Source of the DNA: Ascidia mentula
Lineage: Eukaryota; Chordata; Ascidiacea; Phlebobranchia; Ascidiidae
DNA length: 64,000 bases
Assembly: GCA_947561715.1 (NCBI GenBank)
Contig: OX387198.1
Location: forward strand, 16,802,001-16,866,000
Direction of reading: 5' to 3'
Shown here: in pieces, positions 11,707 through 21,690 of the stretch
Layout: every line of letters begins with the position of its first letter
Numbering within the stretch: the stretch's first letter is position 1
Made by a program: the position numbers and the translations under genes
The notes under the pieces: generated by a model
Told to the model about the DNA's origin: nothing
Databases searched by the model: none
The model's input: only the letters and a program-made list of their open reading frames with translations

Positions 11707-12032
11707 CCGTATTTACTCGATTGTAAGCCGCGGCTTATAAAGTTTTTTAACCTACCGTTTGTGCAGCTTACAATCGAGGGCGGTTTATATTCGAGGGCGG
11801 CTTACATTATTTAATGTCACGCCGATATTTTGTCTGCGCTCTGTTTTTTAATGAAATTTACCATCAACTCGCTCCATCGTACCAATACGTTTTATCGCAC
11901 AAGGTTGTCAGCGTATCTGACAATTTTAAACGACATATTTGTTGACAATTATTGTTGTAGGGCACCTAATTTTGTCTTTAACATTAACGTGCGGCTTACA
12001 TTCGAGGGCGGCTTACAATCGAGTAAATACGG
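11707..12032. mobile_element. Palindromic mariner-like MITE
   Basis: This 326-bp element has inverted ends CCGTATTTACTCGATTGTAA and its complement, flanked by TA on both sides (11705-11706, 12033-12034). The right NLR copy has the empty site (GACAGTTATTCACGCG, near 40510), showing a TA target duplication as made by Tc1/mariner transposases. Extra copies of the motif GAGGGCGGCTTAC occur inside. There is no coding capacity. Confidence 0.9.
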
Positions 12033-12312
12033 TACTCACGCGACATAGGCGTCAGTGTTTGTTTTGTGCAATCCAATTTTAATTGACTTGGACAAACCCA
12101 ACAATTCTGAGAAAATGCTTGTAATGGTTCTCAAAAAATATTTTGATTCATTTCGAAATTTCTACCTTTGATAAAATGATTTTAATTTTTCGTCTGTTGT
12201 GAACAACTTCTTTCGAAGAATGTGCAGTGCGTTGCGAACTTTGCACAGTTGATGGTGTTTGGGGTGTACCTTTTTTAGGCTGTCAAAAATGTTACAACCA
12301 GTATTTATTTAG

Positions 12313-12395
12313 CTGAAGAAACTTGACCTGTACTACAACCAGCTACGGGACAACAGGGCAGCTTTTCTATTTTCATAGAAAAGTTGGAAAATCCG
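12313..12395 (+). pseudogene. Degenerate LRR exon relic
   Basis: The acceptor and first codons (LKKLDLYYNQLRDN-like) match LRR exons, but the middle is deleted, leaving a short self-complementary stretch (CTATTTTCATAG). It corresponds to the relics at 18933-19052 and 40690-40805. Confidence 0.6.
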
Positions 12396-13084
12396 TTAAA
12401 CCTTATTATGATTTCTTGCTTTTTGTCAATTATTTTCATCACTCGCCAGTCAAATGGTACCTTTGAATTCCCCAAAAATCAAAATGTATTCCTATTTTGT
12501 GTGGGCATTTCCATAAAAATATTGTAAACGACACAAACAGAAAATCGAAGGTTGTTTTTAATTAAAACAAAATGTGCAAAATTGTTTTGTTTAGTGAATG
12601 CCATGTGCTGTATAAAAAGGCATAAAGTAATAGTCCAAATAATCCAGTCAAAGTATGGATGCTCCATGTTTGACGCTGAAGGTTTGCTCAGCAACTCAGC
12701 CTCTTACTTGCACAAATACACAAAGCAAACAAACGTGGGAAGCTTTTTAATGTGTACTTGGTGTCAATATCACACAAAGAAAGCATAGGACAATGGAACG
12801 TACAGCTTATGGTAAAAAATTTTTAAAAGATTGTGAGATTATTTGCTTTAAAACCAAAAAAACTATGCTGCGTTTCAACTTTTGATGAATTGTTTTATTT
12901 CTAGAAGGAAAGTTGCAGTGCAATTTGAACTTGTGGAACTTAGTTTTAGTCATCAATACTGATATTTACGTTAAACATTCATTTTTTAAATCACGTCGTT
13001 GAAGTGCACCTTTCTAACAAAACACACGGTCAACCTTTCATTCATTGTATTAACAACAAAGTTGAAAACTGGTGATTTTCAAAT

Positions 13085-13412
13085 TTATTGAAAGTTGTCA
13101 TACCAACTATCATAAGCACGATAAGCGTTTAGGGCATAGTCAGATCTCATGCCAAACTCATTCTTCATAAATTCAACAAATTGTTGTTCATTTCTTCCAT
13201 CAAGATATACACGGTACAAATCTGTAGCCTGAAGAAAAACAAATTAACATAATGTTGATTTTGCGTATTCTTAACTTAATTACCTGTGAGTATCCCTTGT
13301 CAGACATTCTTTGTGCATAACTTCTGCCAATTCCAGGTACTCGACTAATTGCGTGCCCCCTTATTGAACCCGAAACGAAGTCATCATGTTTTAAAGTGGT
13401 AGGGTAACTCAT
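13085..13412 (-). CDS. BAF-like protein, copy 1 (two exons)
   Basis: Exon 1 is 13412-13284 and exon 2 is 13228-13085, joined over a 55-base GT-AG intron in phase 0. They encode 90 residues against 89 for animal barrier-to-autointegration factor. Matching features are a KH..FV segment near the N-terminus (residues 8-13), the helix-hairpin-helix core VPGIG (25-29) leading into KGYSQATDLY, and a C-terminal helix ending in Y..W...F. BAF is a small dimer that bridges double-stranded DNA, binds LEM-domain proteins at the nuclear envelope, and acts on retroviral and foreign DNA. This protein is well diverged from the canonical sequence, so it is a paralogue or co-opted form, not obviously the housekeeping gene. 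It sits inside a duplicated repeat. Confidence 0.82.
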
Positions 13413-13549
13413 TTTATGTTTAATATCTTCGCAACGTACTTAAATATGTTTGTTTGCTATATAAATAAAATAAGCTTTTAAAATCTTCGGACCAAGCATT
13501 CGTCTGTGCGGTTTCATGTAATAAATTTTCTGTTTTTACTTAAGTAATG

Positions 13550-14180
13550 ACTAAAAAGAAATCCATGCTACATCAGCTGTATCGCTTAAAAAATGACTCG
13601 TTTACACCAATTATGCTTAGCTTTTAGCGAAATGCTACGGTCATGTGAGTATGATGGCCTTCTTCGTGAAGTAAACCAACCGCCCAGCGAACTAAATTCC
13701 TATGGAGATCACGTTTGTTTTGTCAACCAGCGCAGACAACCACGTGATCATGGCAACGCGTGGAGCGAAACCAAATACTCTATGGTTAACCGTTGGTTGA
13801 AACACTTTTGTTCGATTTGTTTCTTTTGTTCTCCTAAAGTTGTACTTTTGAATCCAAATCAATGTAAGGAAGGATTCACATTTAATCTTTTCGGTCATCA
13901 GATAAAGATATGGCCCAACTAGACTATCATCCTATATTTGCTTAGGAAGATGTAGTGTTCGCTATTTGACGCCACTAGTGTCAACCTCGAATGCTCCTGA
14001 TTAACCTTGTGCGTGTTCTCTCCGTCGCAAATCTGTCTGTGTTGGTGTGAAATAAATGCTGGATTGTAAATAACGTGCCACAGACAGTACAGGAGGTATT
14101 TGTTATATTGATATTTTAGGTTCAGCAACTTCCAACATTAACTCATAGGAACGTCACAGTCATGAGTAATAGGGAATTTT
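13550..14180. repeat. Dispersed unit next to the BAF-like gene
   Basis: Sequence starting near GACTAAAAAGAAATCCATGC and containing CGGTCATGTGA, then AACCGTTGGTTGAAACAC, recurs near 15975, 17140, 34640, 53260 and, in part, 57530. An open frame of 109 codons exists here but is not conserved in the diverged copies, so I treat it as non-coding. It lies head-to-head with the BAF-like gene, about 150 bases from its start, and may contain its promoter. Confidence 0.6.
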
Positions 14181-14713
14181 AAAGTGAAACAAACCCTAAG
14201 GAACCCAGAGGTTCATCATAGGTATTGCAGCAGTCATGTGCATAATTTTAGAAGCCTTTTTGTAAGCCATGATACGACATAATAACATCCATGTATTGTT
14301 TAAAGTGTTTATTTCCTGTATGCCGTGTGAAACATCAGTTTTTTGTACCGCAATATCGTGTACATTAAAACCGCTTATTAATTATTTCTCTAGGATATTA
14401 TGGTGCCCTCGTGTTCCTGTATAAAGTTCACGTGACTTCATTAACTAATAGATTTTAACCATCCTCCGTATAAATAGCCGTGTATGTGTGTGTTATTCGA
14501 GCTGTCGTATTATCTTCCATTAATTCGAGTAGTTGGCAAAATCACGTAATCATATAGCGACGCGTGAAATACGTTAACCGTTGGTTGAAACACTTATTGT
14601 TCGATTTTTTTCATTTGTTCTTACCTGAGGTTGTACTTTTGAATCCAAATCAAAGTGATAAAATCGTTGATTCGTTGAACTTACATTCAAAAGTGGTTCA
14701 TTTTTGTTTTCTG

Positions 14714-15071
14714 TAAGTTCGTAAAAGTCAGAATATTGATTTTAATAATGTAGTTTCTGAAAGTAACCTCACTTAATTTCTCTACGAAAAACTGACCAAA
14801 AAATCTTTTCTTTGTTCATCGATCCACATTTTTGTCCACATTTATGGGATTCGAACCCAGTATATCCTGGCCAGGAAAACCTTTTTTCTCGCAAATTAGA
14901 AATTACAGGCAATGAAAACTTTCCGTAATTTACAAATGTAACAATAGCTCGCACTTATAAAATCGATACGTGTTGGCTGTTAGAACCTAAATTACACAGT
15001 TATTTAGTTGATCTGGATTTTGCCTGGTGATTAATCCAACAAAGAGAGTGCATCATCGTACTCTTAAGTTA
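14714..15071. repeat. Repeat with tRNA B-box-like motif, copy 1
   Basis: The minus strand contains GGGTTCGAATCCC, a perfect RNA polymerase III B box, preceded by CCTGGCCAGGATATACT. The same block occurs at 17584-17941, 32500-32960, 49960-50550, 53690-54230 and 57800-58290, with changing flanks. There is no complete tRNA cloverleaf. It could be SINE-derived or part of a larger retroelement's end. Confidence 0.65.
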
Positions 15072-15509
15072 GACAAAGTATGGATGCTCCATGTTTGACG
15101 CTGAAGGTTTGCTCAGCAACTCAGCCTCTTACTTGCACAAATACACAAAGCAAACAAACGTGGGAAGCTTTTTAATGTGTACTTGGTGTCAATATCACAC
15201 AAAGAAAGCATAGGACAATGGAACGTACAGCTTATGGTAAAAAATTTTTAAAAGATTGTGAGATTATTTGCTTTAAAACCAAAAAAACTATGCTGCGTTT
15301 CAACTTTTGATGAATTGTTTTATTTCTAGAAGGAAAGTTGCAGTGCAATTTGAACTTGTGGAACTTAGTTTTAGTCATCAATACTGATATTTACGTTAAA
15401 CATTCATTTTTTAAATCACGTCGTTGAAGTGCACCTTTCTAACAAAACACACGGTCAACCTTTCATTCATTGTATTAACAACAAAGTTGAAAACTGGTGA
15501 TTTTCAAAT

Positions 15510-15837
15510 TTATTGAAAGTTGTCATACCAACTATCATAAGCACGATAAGCGTTTAGGGCATAGTCAGATCTCATGCCAAACTCATTCTTCATAAATTCA
15601 ACAAATTGTTGTTCATTTCTTCCATCAAGATATACACGGTACAAATCTGTAGCCTGAAGAAAAACAAATTAACATAATGTTGATTTTGCGTATTCTTAAC
15701 TTAATTACCTGTGAGTATCCCTTGTCAGACATTCTTTGTGCATAACTTCTGCCAATTCCAGGTACTCGACTAATTGCGTGCCCCCTTATTGAACCCGAAA
15801 CGAAGTCATCATGTTTTAAAGTGGTAGGGTAACTCAT
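15510..15837 (-). CDS. BAF-like protein, copy 2 (two exons)
   Basis: Exon 1 is 15837-15709 and exon 2 is 15653-15510. I see no difference from copy 1 over the coding part, so the product is the same 90-residue BAF-like protein with the VPGIG helix-hairpin-helix core. The identical intron and flanks show that it arose by the 2425-base tandem duplication. Whether both copies are transcribed cannot be judged from sequence. Confidence 0.8.
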
Positions 15838-17129
15838 TTTATGTTTAATATCTTCGCAACGTACTTAAATATGTTTGTTTGCTATATAAATAAAATAAGC
15901 TTTTAAAATCTTCGGACCAAGCATTCGTCTGTGCGGTTTCATGTAATAAATTTTCTGTTTTTACTTAAGTAATGACTAAAAAGAAATCCATGCTACATCA
16001 GCTGTATCGCTTAAAAAATGACTCGTTTACACCAATTATGCTTAGCTTTTAGCGAAATGCTACGGTCATGTGAGTATGATGGCCTTCTTCGTGAAGTAAA
16101 CCAACCGCCCAGCGAACTAAATTCCCATGGAGATCACGTTTGTTTTGTCAACCAGCGCAGACAACCACGTGATCATGGCAACGCGTGGAGCGAAACCAAA
16201 TACTCTATGGTTAACCGTTGGTTGAAACACTTTTGTTCGATTTGTTTCTTTTGTTCTCCTAAAGTTGTACTTTTGAATCCAAATCAATGTAAGGAAGGAT
16301 TCACATTTAATCTTTTCGGTCATCAGATAAAGATATGGCCCAACTAGACTATCATCCTATATTTGCTTAGGAAGATGTAGTGTTCGCTATTTGACGCCAC
16401 TAGTGTCAACCTCGAATGCTCCTGATTAACCTTGTGCGTGTTCTCTCCGTCGCAAATCTGTCTGTGTTGGTGTGAAATAAATGCTGGATTGTAAATAACG
16501 TGCCACAGACAGTACAGGAGGTATTTGTTATATTGATATTTTAGGTTCAGCAACTTCCAACATTAACTCATAGGAACGTCACAGTCATGAGTAATAGGGA
16601 ATTTTAAAGTGAAACAAACCCTAAGGAACCCAGAGGTTCATCATAGGTATTGCAGCAGTCATGTGCATAATTTTAGAAGCCTTTTTGTAAGCCATGATAC
16701 GACATAATAACATCCATGTATTGTTTAAAGTGTTTATTTCCTGTATGCCGTGTGAAACATCAGTTTTTTGTACCGCAATATCGTGTACATTAAAACCGCT
16801 TATTAATTATTTCTCTAGGATATTATGGTGCCCTCGTGTTCCTGTATAAAGTTCACGTGACTTCATTAACTAATAGATTTTAACCATCCTCCGTATAAAT
16901 AGCCGTGTATGTGTGTGTTATTCGAGCTGTCGTATTATCTTCCATTAATTCGAGTAGTTGGCAAAATCACGTAATCATATAGCGACGCGTGAAATACGTT
17001 AACCGTTGGTTGAAACACTTATTGTTCGATTTTTTTCATTTGTTCTTACCTGAGGTTGTACTTTTGAATCCAAATCAAAGTGATAAAATCGTTGATTCGT
17101 TGAACTTACATTCAAAAGTGGTTCATTTT

Positions 17130-17580
17130 TGTTTTCTGTAAGTAAAGACAAATAAGAAATACATGTTACATCAGTTGTATATTTTTGAAAATGACTCCTT
17201 TACCCCAGCCATGCTTGGATTTGAGTGAAATGCTACGGTCATGTGAATATTCTAGCCTTCTTCGTGAAGTAAACCAACGTCCCAGCAAACAAAATTCCCA
17301 GGGAGATCACGTTTGTTTTCTCAACGAGCGCAGACAACCACGTGATCATGTCGAAACCAAATACTTTATCGTTAACCGTTGGTTGAACCACTTCTGTGCG
17401 ATTTTTTTCATTTGTTCTTACCTGAAGTTGTGCTTTTGAATCCAAATCAAAGTGAAAGTCGTAGATTCGTCGAACTCACATTTAATAGTGGTTCAAACTT
17501 CGTTGCAAATATCCACGTATCCTTTTTTATTTAAAAGTAAACTTTACCTTAATAATTGGATCTCACTCATTCGGTAAAAC
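17130..17580. repeat. Diverged copy of the dispersed unit, without BAF
   Basis: This matches 13560-13860 with several differences, including loss of part of the segment between CACGTGATCATG and GAAACCAAATAC. No BAF-like exon is attached. It is unique to unit 2 of the tandem duplication. Confidence 0.6.
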
Positions 17581-17583
17581 GAT

Positions 17584-17941
17584 ATTCGTAAAAGTCAGAA
17601 TATTGATTTTAATAATGTAGTTTCTGAAAGTAACCTCACTTAATTTCTCTACGAAAAACTGACCAAAAAATCTTTTCTTTGTTCATCGATCCACATTTTT
17701 GTCCACATTTATGGGATTCGAACCCAGTATATCCTGGCCAGGAAAACCTTTTTTCTCGCAAATTAGAAATTACAGGCAATGAAAACTTTCCGTAATTTAC
17801 AAATGTAACAATAGCTCGCACTTATAAAATCGATACGTGTTGGCTGTTAGAACCTAAATTACACAGTTATTTAGTTGATCTGGATTTTGCCTGGTGATTA
17901 ATCCAACAAAGAGAGTGCATCATCGTACTCTTAAGTTAGAC
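17584..17941. repeat. Repeat with tRNA B-box-like motif, copy 2
   Basis: This is practically identical to 14714-15071, including the GGGATTCGAACCC box at about 17714. Confidence 0.65.
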
Positions 17942-17944
17942 TTG

Positions 17945-18178
17945 TTTCTGAGATACGTACTCATGCCTTAATATTTTGTTGCATTTGTTTTGCAGATAAA
18001 CTTTGTGTTTTCAAAATACTGATGACCTGTCGTTTCACCATTCTCGCCCCAAAACCTCGGTTGCAGCGAGTTTTTTTTATAGATTTAACAAGTCGCCAAA
18101 CCTGCTTCAACTGCAGAAGTGAAACGCGCGATATCGATACAAGGCTCGACAAAGCATGAACTTCAACCTCTACATTAC
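17945..18178. repeat. Piece of dispersed repeat tail
   Basis: This contains GATGACCTGTCGTTTCACC and AAACCTCGGTTGCAGCGAG, found again at 34490-34560, 50630-50710, 54290-54380 and 58790-58880. It ends abruptly at the NACHT fragment near 18179, a recombination junction. Confidence 0.65.
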
Positions 18179-18843
18179 AAAGTTCTCGCTTTCACTTGTG
18201 TTCAATATTCACAAACTGAACACCTCAAGGGCGGGCAACGAAAATTAGACAAGCTAGTAAAAATGGCTTTTGATGGTTTTAATTATCAAAAGATCATATT
18301 TAGCACTACGGATTTATTGAGAGCTGGCATTGATGATTCCACAGCCAATTCGTTTTTGAACACACAAAGAAAGGAAACCTAAAATTAACAATTTTGAATG
18401 GACAAAAGCATATATATTTCTCTCACTTGATCTGGCAAGAGTTTTTCGTTGCGGTTTACCTGATGATGATCATGCCTTTACAGGAATTTAAGGAAAAATA
18501 CTCCAGATTTATCGAGGTTAGATGGGAAGTTGTTGCCAGGTTTGCATTCGGACTTCGTGATTTGTCAGTTTTCGAAGACCTAAAGTTGGTAGTTCCCGGA
18601 TATAGATACGAAGATTGGAAAGCTAAGAATATTCTGCTCCGGAAGCTAATTATATCGCATATGGAGAAAAACAACAACGAAAATATACTTCATGGTTGCA
18701 GCTGGGCCCGTGAAGCAAATGATGAAGATATGACTTCATCTGTTTCCAGCTTATTTTCAGATGATCTGGACTTTTCAAAGTCTTCGATTCTTTCATCTAA
18801 TGTCGAAAACCTGTGCTTCGTAATTGGAAAGAGGGAAATGCCA
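18179..18843 (+). pseudogene. Duplicated 3' part of a NACHT exon
   Basis: This copies 10677-11338 of NLR-A, starting in VLAFTCVQYSQ and ending at the CCA|GTAAGT donor. It shares with NLR-A the 7-base deletion that shifts the frame after NSFLNT, which NLR-B lacks, so it derives from NLR-A or its immediate ancestor. It does not share the NLR-A TGA. With no Walker A it is not a functional NACHT domain. Its donor would feed the LRR exons that follow. Confidence 0.85.
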
Positions 18844-18932
18844 GTAAGTTAAAGTTAAAGAGTCCTTGCGAGCAAAACAATCGTCAAAAATGTTACCATG
18901 GATCACGCCTGTTTCAATCAGTATTTATTTGG

Positions 18933-19052
18933 CTACAGAAGCTAGACCTGTACCACAACCAGCTACGGAAAAACAGGGCAACTTTTTTATGTTCTTTGAA
19001 AGATGTTAGTGCCAAATATCTTTCAAAGAACACAGAAAAGTTGGAAAATCTG
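18933..19052 (+). pseudogene. Degenerate LRR exon with inverted duplication
   Basis: This begins like an LRR exon, then contains CTTTGAAAGAT and its complement ATCTTTCAAAG around a short spacer. The right half is the normal LRR sequence, and the left half is an inverted copy of it. The same structure is seen at 40740-40790. Confidence 0.6.
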
Positions 19053-19589
19053 CTAAACCTCAACTAACTAACCACATATTATAATTTCTTGCTTTTGTCA
19101 ATTATTTTCATCACTTGCCAGTGGAGTGGTATCTTTGAGTTCCCCAAAAATCTATTCCAATTTTGTTATCAGTTCCATAAAAATATTGTAAACAACATGA
19201 ACAGAAAATCGAAGGTTGTTTTTGAACAAAACAAGTGTTTTCGTTTAGTGAATGCCATGTGGTAGCGGAAAGGCCTAAAGTAATGGTTCAAATAATCCAG
19301 TCAAAGTATGGCCGCTCCACGTTTGCTGCTGAACGTTTACTCAGCAACTCAGCCTCTTACTTGTACAAATACACGAAGCAAACAAACGTAGGAGGCTTTT
19401 CAATGTTCACTTCGTGTCAATATCACGCGAAGAAAACTAAGGGAAAGATTAGTTCAAGACTCTATATTCCACGGGACAACGCAGAGTGTTGTTCAAAATA
19501 AAGCAATCGTGCATTTTGGTTTGGAACTAAAGCTAAAATAAAAATATATAAACAGTTGTCACTCTCACTTTTTTCAAAAATGTGTTTAG

Positions 19590-19751
19590 CTGAAGATACT
19601 TGACCTGTCTGGCAACCCAATTGGAGACAGAGGGGCAGCTTGTGTAGCTAATTGCATACGCAACATTAAAGATGTTAACCTGAGAAATTGCAACCTGACA
19701 AATGTTGGTGCCGAAAATCTTTCGAAGAGCATAGAAAAGTTGAAAAATCCG
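19590..19751 (+). pseudogene. NLR-A LRR exon 1 (intact)
   Basis: 54 codons, phase 0 at both ends, bounded by TTTAG and GTAAGA. It encodes LKILDLSGNPIGDRG followed by a second repeat with LRNCNLTNVGAENL. It matches NLR-B 41408-41569. It is intact in itself but belongs to a broken gene. Confidence 0.85.
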
Positions 19752-20144
19752 GTAAGACTTAACTAACTACATATTCTATATTCTACTGCTTAATCATAAT
19801 AAAAATATGAACAATTAATTTGTTCTTTCCAACCTTAATTATATGAAGCACAGTCGAACAAATTCTTATGACAACTGTAGTTGTAATTAAATTTTTTTTT
19901 TCATTTTCATAGATTTGTATCATTGTGCTTTGTTTTTCAATAAATATTGGGCATATATTTGTAAGAATTGTAGCAACTTTGCAACTGGAGTGCAATGCAC
20001 ATCAATCATTTCGTAATGTAAAGAAAAAATGCAGAAGTCTGATCATAAATTTTGTGCCATTCAATTAATTATTCACTGTATTTCACATGGTAAAAAAACT
20101 TTTGTTGTCTTGTGATAACTCCCAGTATCATGATGGCTGACTGA

Positions 20145-20665
20145 CATAGGCGTCGATTTAGGGGTGACTGGGGTGACATGTCACCCCTCACAAACAAACA
20201 GGGGTGACAACACATGTATTGTCACCCCTAGATTTCGTTTAAATTAAAAATTATTGCCAGAAAAACCACATACATTATACTATATGTTAAGATAGTTTCA
20301 AACGACCTGTACAGGTATTATCACTGGCACAATCATGACAAACACAAGTGTCTCTTGGATTGTTACGCAGCGCAGCAGTTGTTGCAGCATAATGGTAAGA
20401 ATCGGCATTGTTGCGTAATAGATTTGTATGTCATAGACCCAGTGAAACAAAAATGTGCTGCTTTCAGAAAGGGGGTCCGTAATTAAAGTATTTTAGTGCT
20501 ACAACAACATGATTCGATGTAAAGAACAAAGTGACATGAAACGGATTTTGTGTCGTTTGCCTATGTTTAAGGCGATACGACTGACGAAATGTTTTTTTTG
20601 TGTTTCTAAAACCTGGAAATGTCACCCTTAGTATTTTACAAAACTTTGAAAAATCGACGCCTATG
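20145..20665. mobile_element. hAT-type element in an NLR-A intron
   Basis: This 521-bp element has inverted ends CATAGGCGTCGATTT and its complement, flanked by an exact 8-bp duplication CTGACTGA (20137-20144 and 20666-20673). NLR-B has the empty site at about 41949. Internal palindromic GGGGTGACA blocks follow the left end. There is no transposase. Confidence 0.92.
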
Positions 20666-20799
20666 CTGACTGATGATTACTAAGTTATAATTTTTCATCT
20701 TTAAATGTGATATGTATAAGAGAATGTAAATAGAACTTATATTAACGCTGAGGTACTTTATTGCTATTAACAGTTACTTTATAGCCACAATCTATGCAG

Positions 20800-20961
20800 G
20801 TGAATAAGCTCAACCTATTCAACAATCCGATAGGTGACAGTGGAGCAGCTTTGGTTGCAAAATGCATTTATAACATTGAAGATGTAAACCTGGGTCAATG
20901 CAAACTGACAAGTGTTGGTGCTCAACATCTGTCCGATAACATTAAACTGTTACAGAATCCG
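20800..20961 (+). pseudogene. NLR-A LRR exon 2 (intact)
   Basis: 54 codons, phase 0, bounded by TGCAG and GTAAGC. It encodes VNKLNLFNNPIGDSGAALV and a second repeat LGQCKLTSVGAQHL. Its counterpart is 42076-42237 in NLR-B. Confidence 0.85.
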
Positions 20962-21635
20962 GTAAGCATGATGTGTCTGTTTTTATTGTGCGTTAAATGT
21001 CAAACACCCCTTAGCCATGAATGAAAAAGTTGTTCACCATCCATCCCGTGCCAAACATTTGCGGGACCTTTTGTGTGTGGTAATGATATCAAATTGTTGG
21101 ATAAAAACTATTGTACGATTAAGGACCCGTGCTGGATAGAGACTGCACTGGGTTGTCGCGTGAAAGTAGTTGTATTCCACAAAATTTTCAATGAATTTTT
21201 CGAAATCGTTTTGTGAATTAATGATGTTTTGATGTGTGGTGCACTCCTAGTTTGGTGCAATGATCTTCGAGATGCGCCTGGACACAAATTTTGAAGACAA
21301 GCATTAAGCTTAGGGATGGAAGCAGTTTCCGTTTTAATTTCGAATAGTCATACGAAGAATTGCAATCTCGGTAAAAGAAACACTTCATATGAATTTTCTT
21401 AATGGTTTTGTCTGCCATTTTCCTAATGGTTTTGTCTGTCTCAGTCATTCAACAATAACATTGATGATGAACACAGATATGTTTGAAATGTCGGCTTAAA
21501 ACATTTTAACAACATCTTACATAAATCGTACACTGAAATTACACAAGGTTTTCTCCATGTGAAAAAGTCGTTTGGAAGTGTAGATTATTTATTGTTACTC
21601 GCGCTAAGTTTGACTTTTTTATTGATTCGGCTGAA

Positions 21636-21690
21636 GGGGCTTAACCTTTCCAACAGTCCGATCAAAGACAGCGGGGCTTCTCACAGGCCT
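21636..21690 (+). pseudogene. Truncated LRR exon relic
   Basis: LKGLNLSNSPIKDSGAS-like start of an LRR exon, cut off after about 50 bases. The same relic is at about 42890-42940, so it is older than the segmental duplication. Confidence 0.6.

Larger units (their letters stand above)
12650..15074. repeat. 2.4-kb tandem duplication, unit 1
   Basis: This unit is repeated from 15075 with an offset of exactly 2425 bases through all shared landmarks. The only difference noticed within the shared part is one base near 13703/16128. It contains a BAF-like gene, a dispersed unit also found elsewhere, and a repeat with a tRNA B-box-like motif. Near-identity implies a very recent event. Confidence 0.93.
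15075..17941. repeat. 2.4-kb tandem duplication, unit 2 (longer form)
   Basis: This matches unit 1 but contains about 442 extra bases (17143-17584) holding a second, diverged copy of the dispersed unit. Either unit 1 lost this piece between short repeats or unit 2 gained it. The junction between units lies in TTAGAC/AAAGTATGG near 15072. Confidence 0.92.

Noticed and set aside
13593-13922. 109-codon frame beside the BAF-like gene, repeated at 16018
   Set aside because: Conserved only between the recent tandem copies. Diverged copies at 17185, 34712 and 53314 change frame and length, so it is not a protein gene.
14840-14860. Possible tRNA gene from the B-box motif
   Set aside because: No A box at the right distance, no cloverleaf and no acceptor stem. 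It is a repeat containing a T-arm-like sequence.
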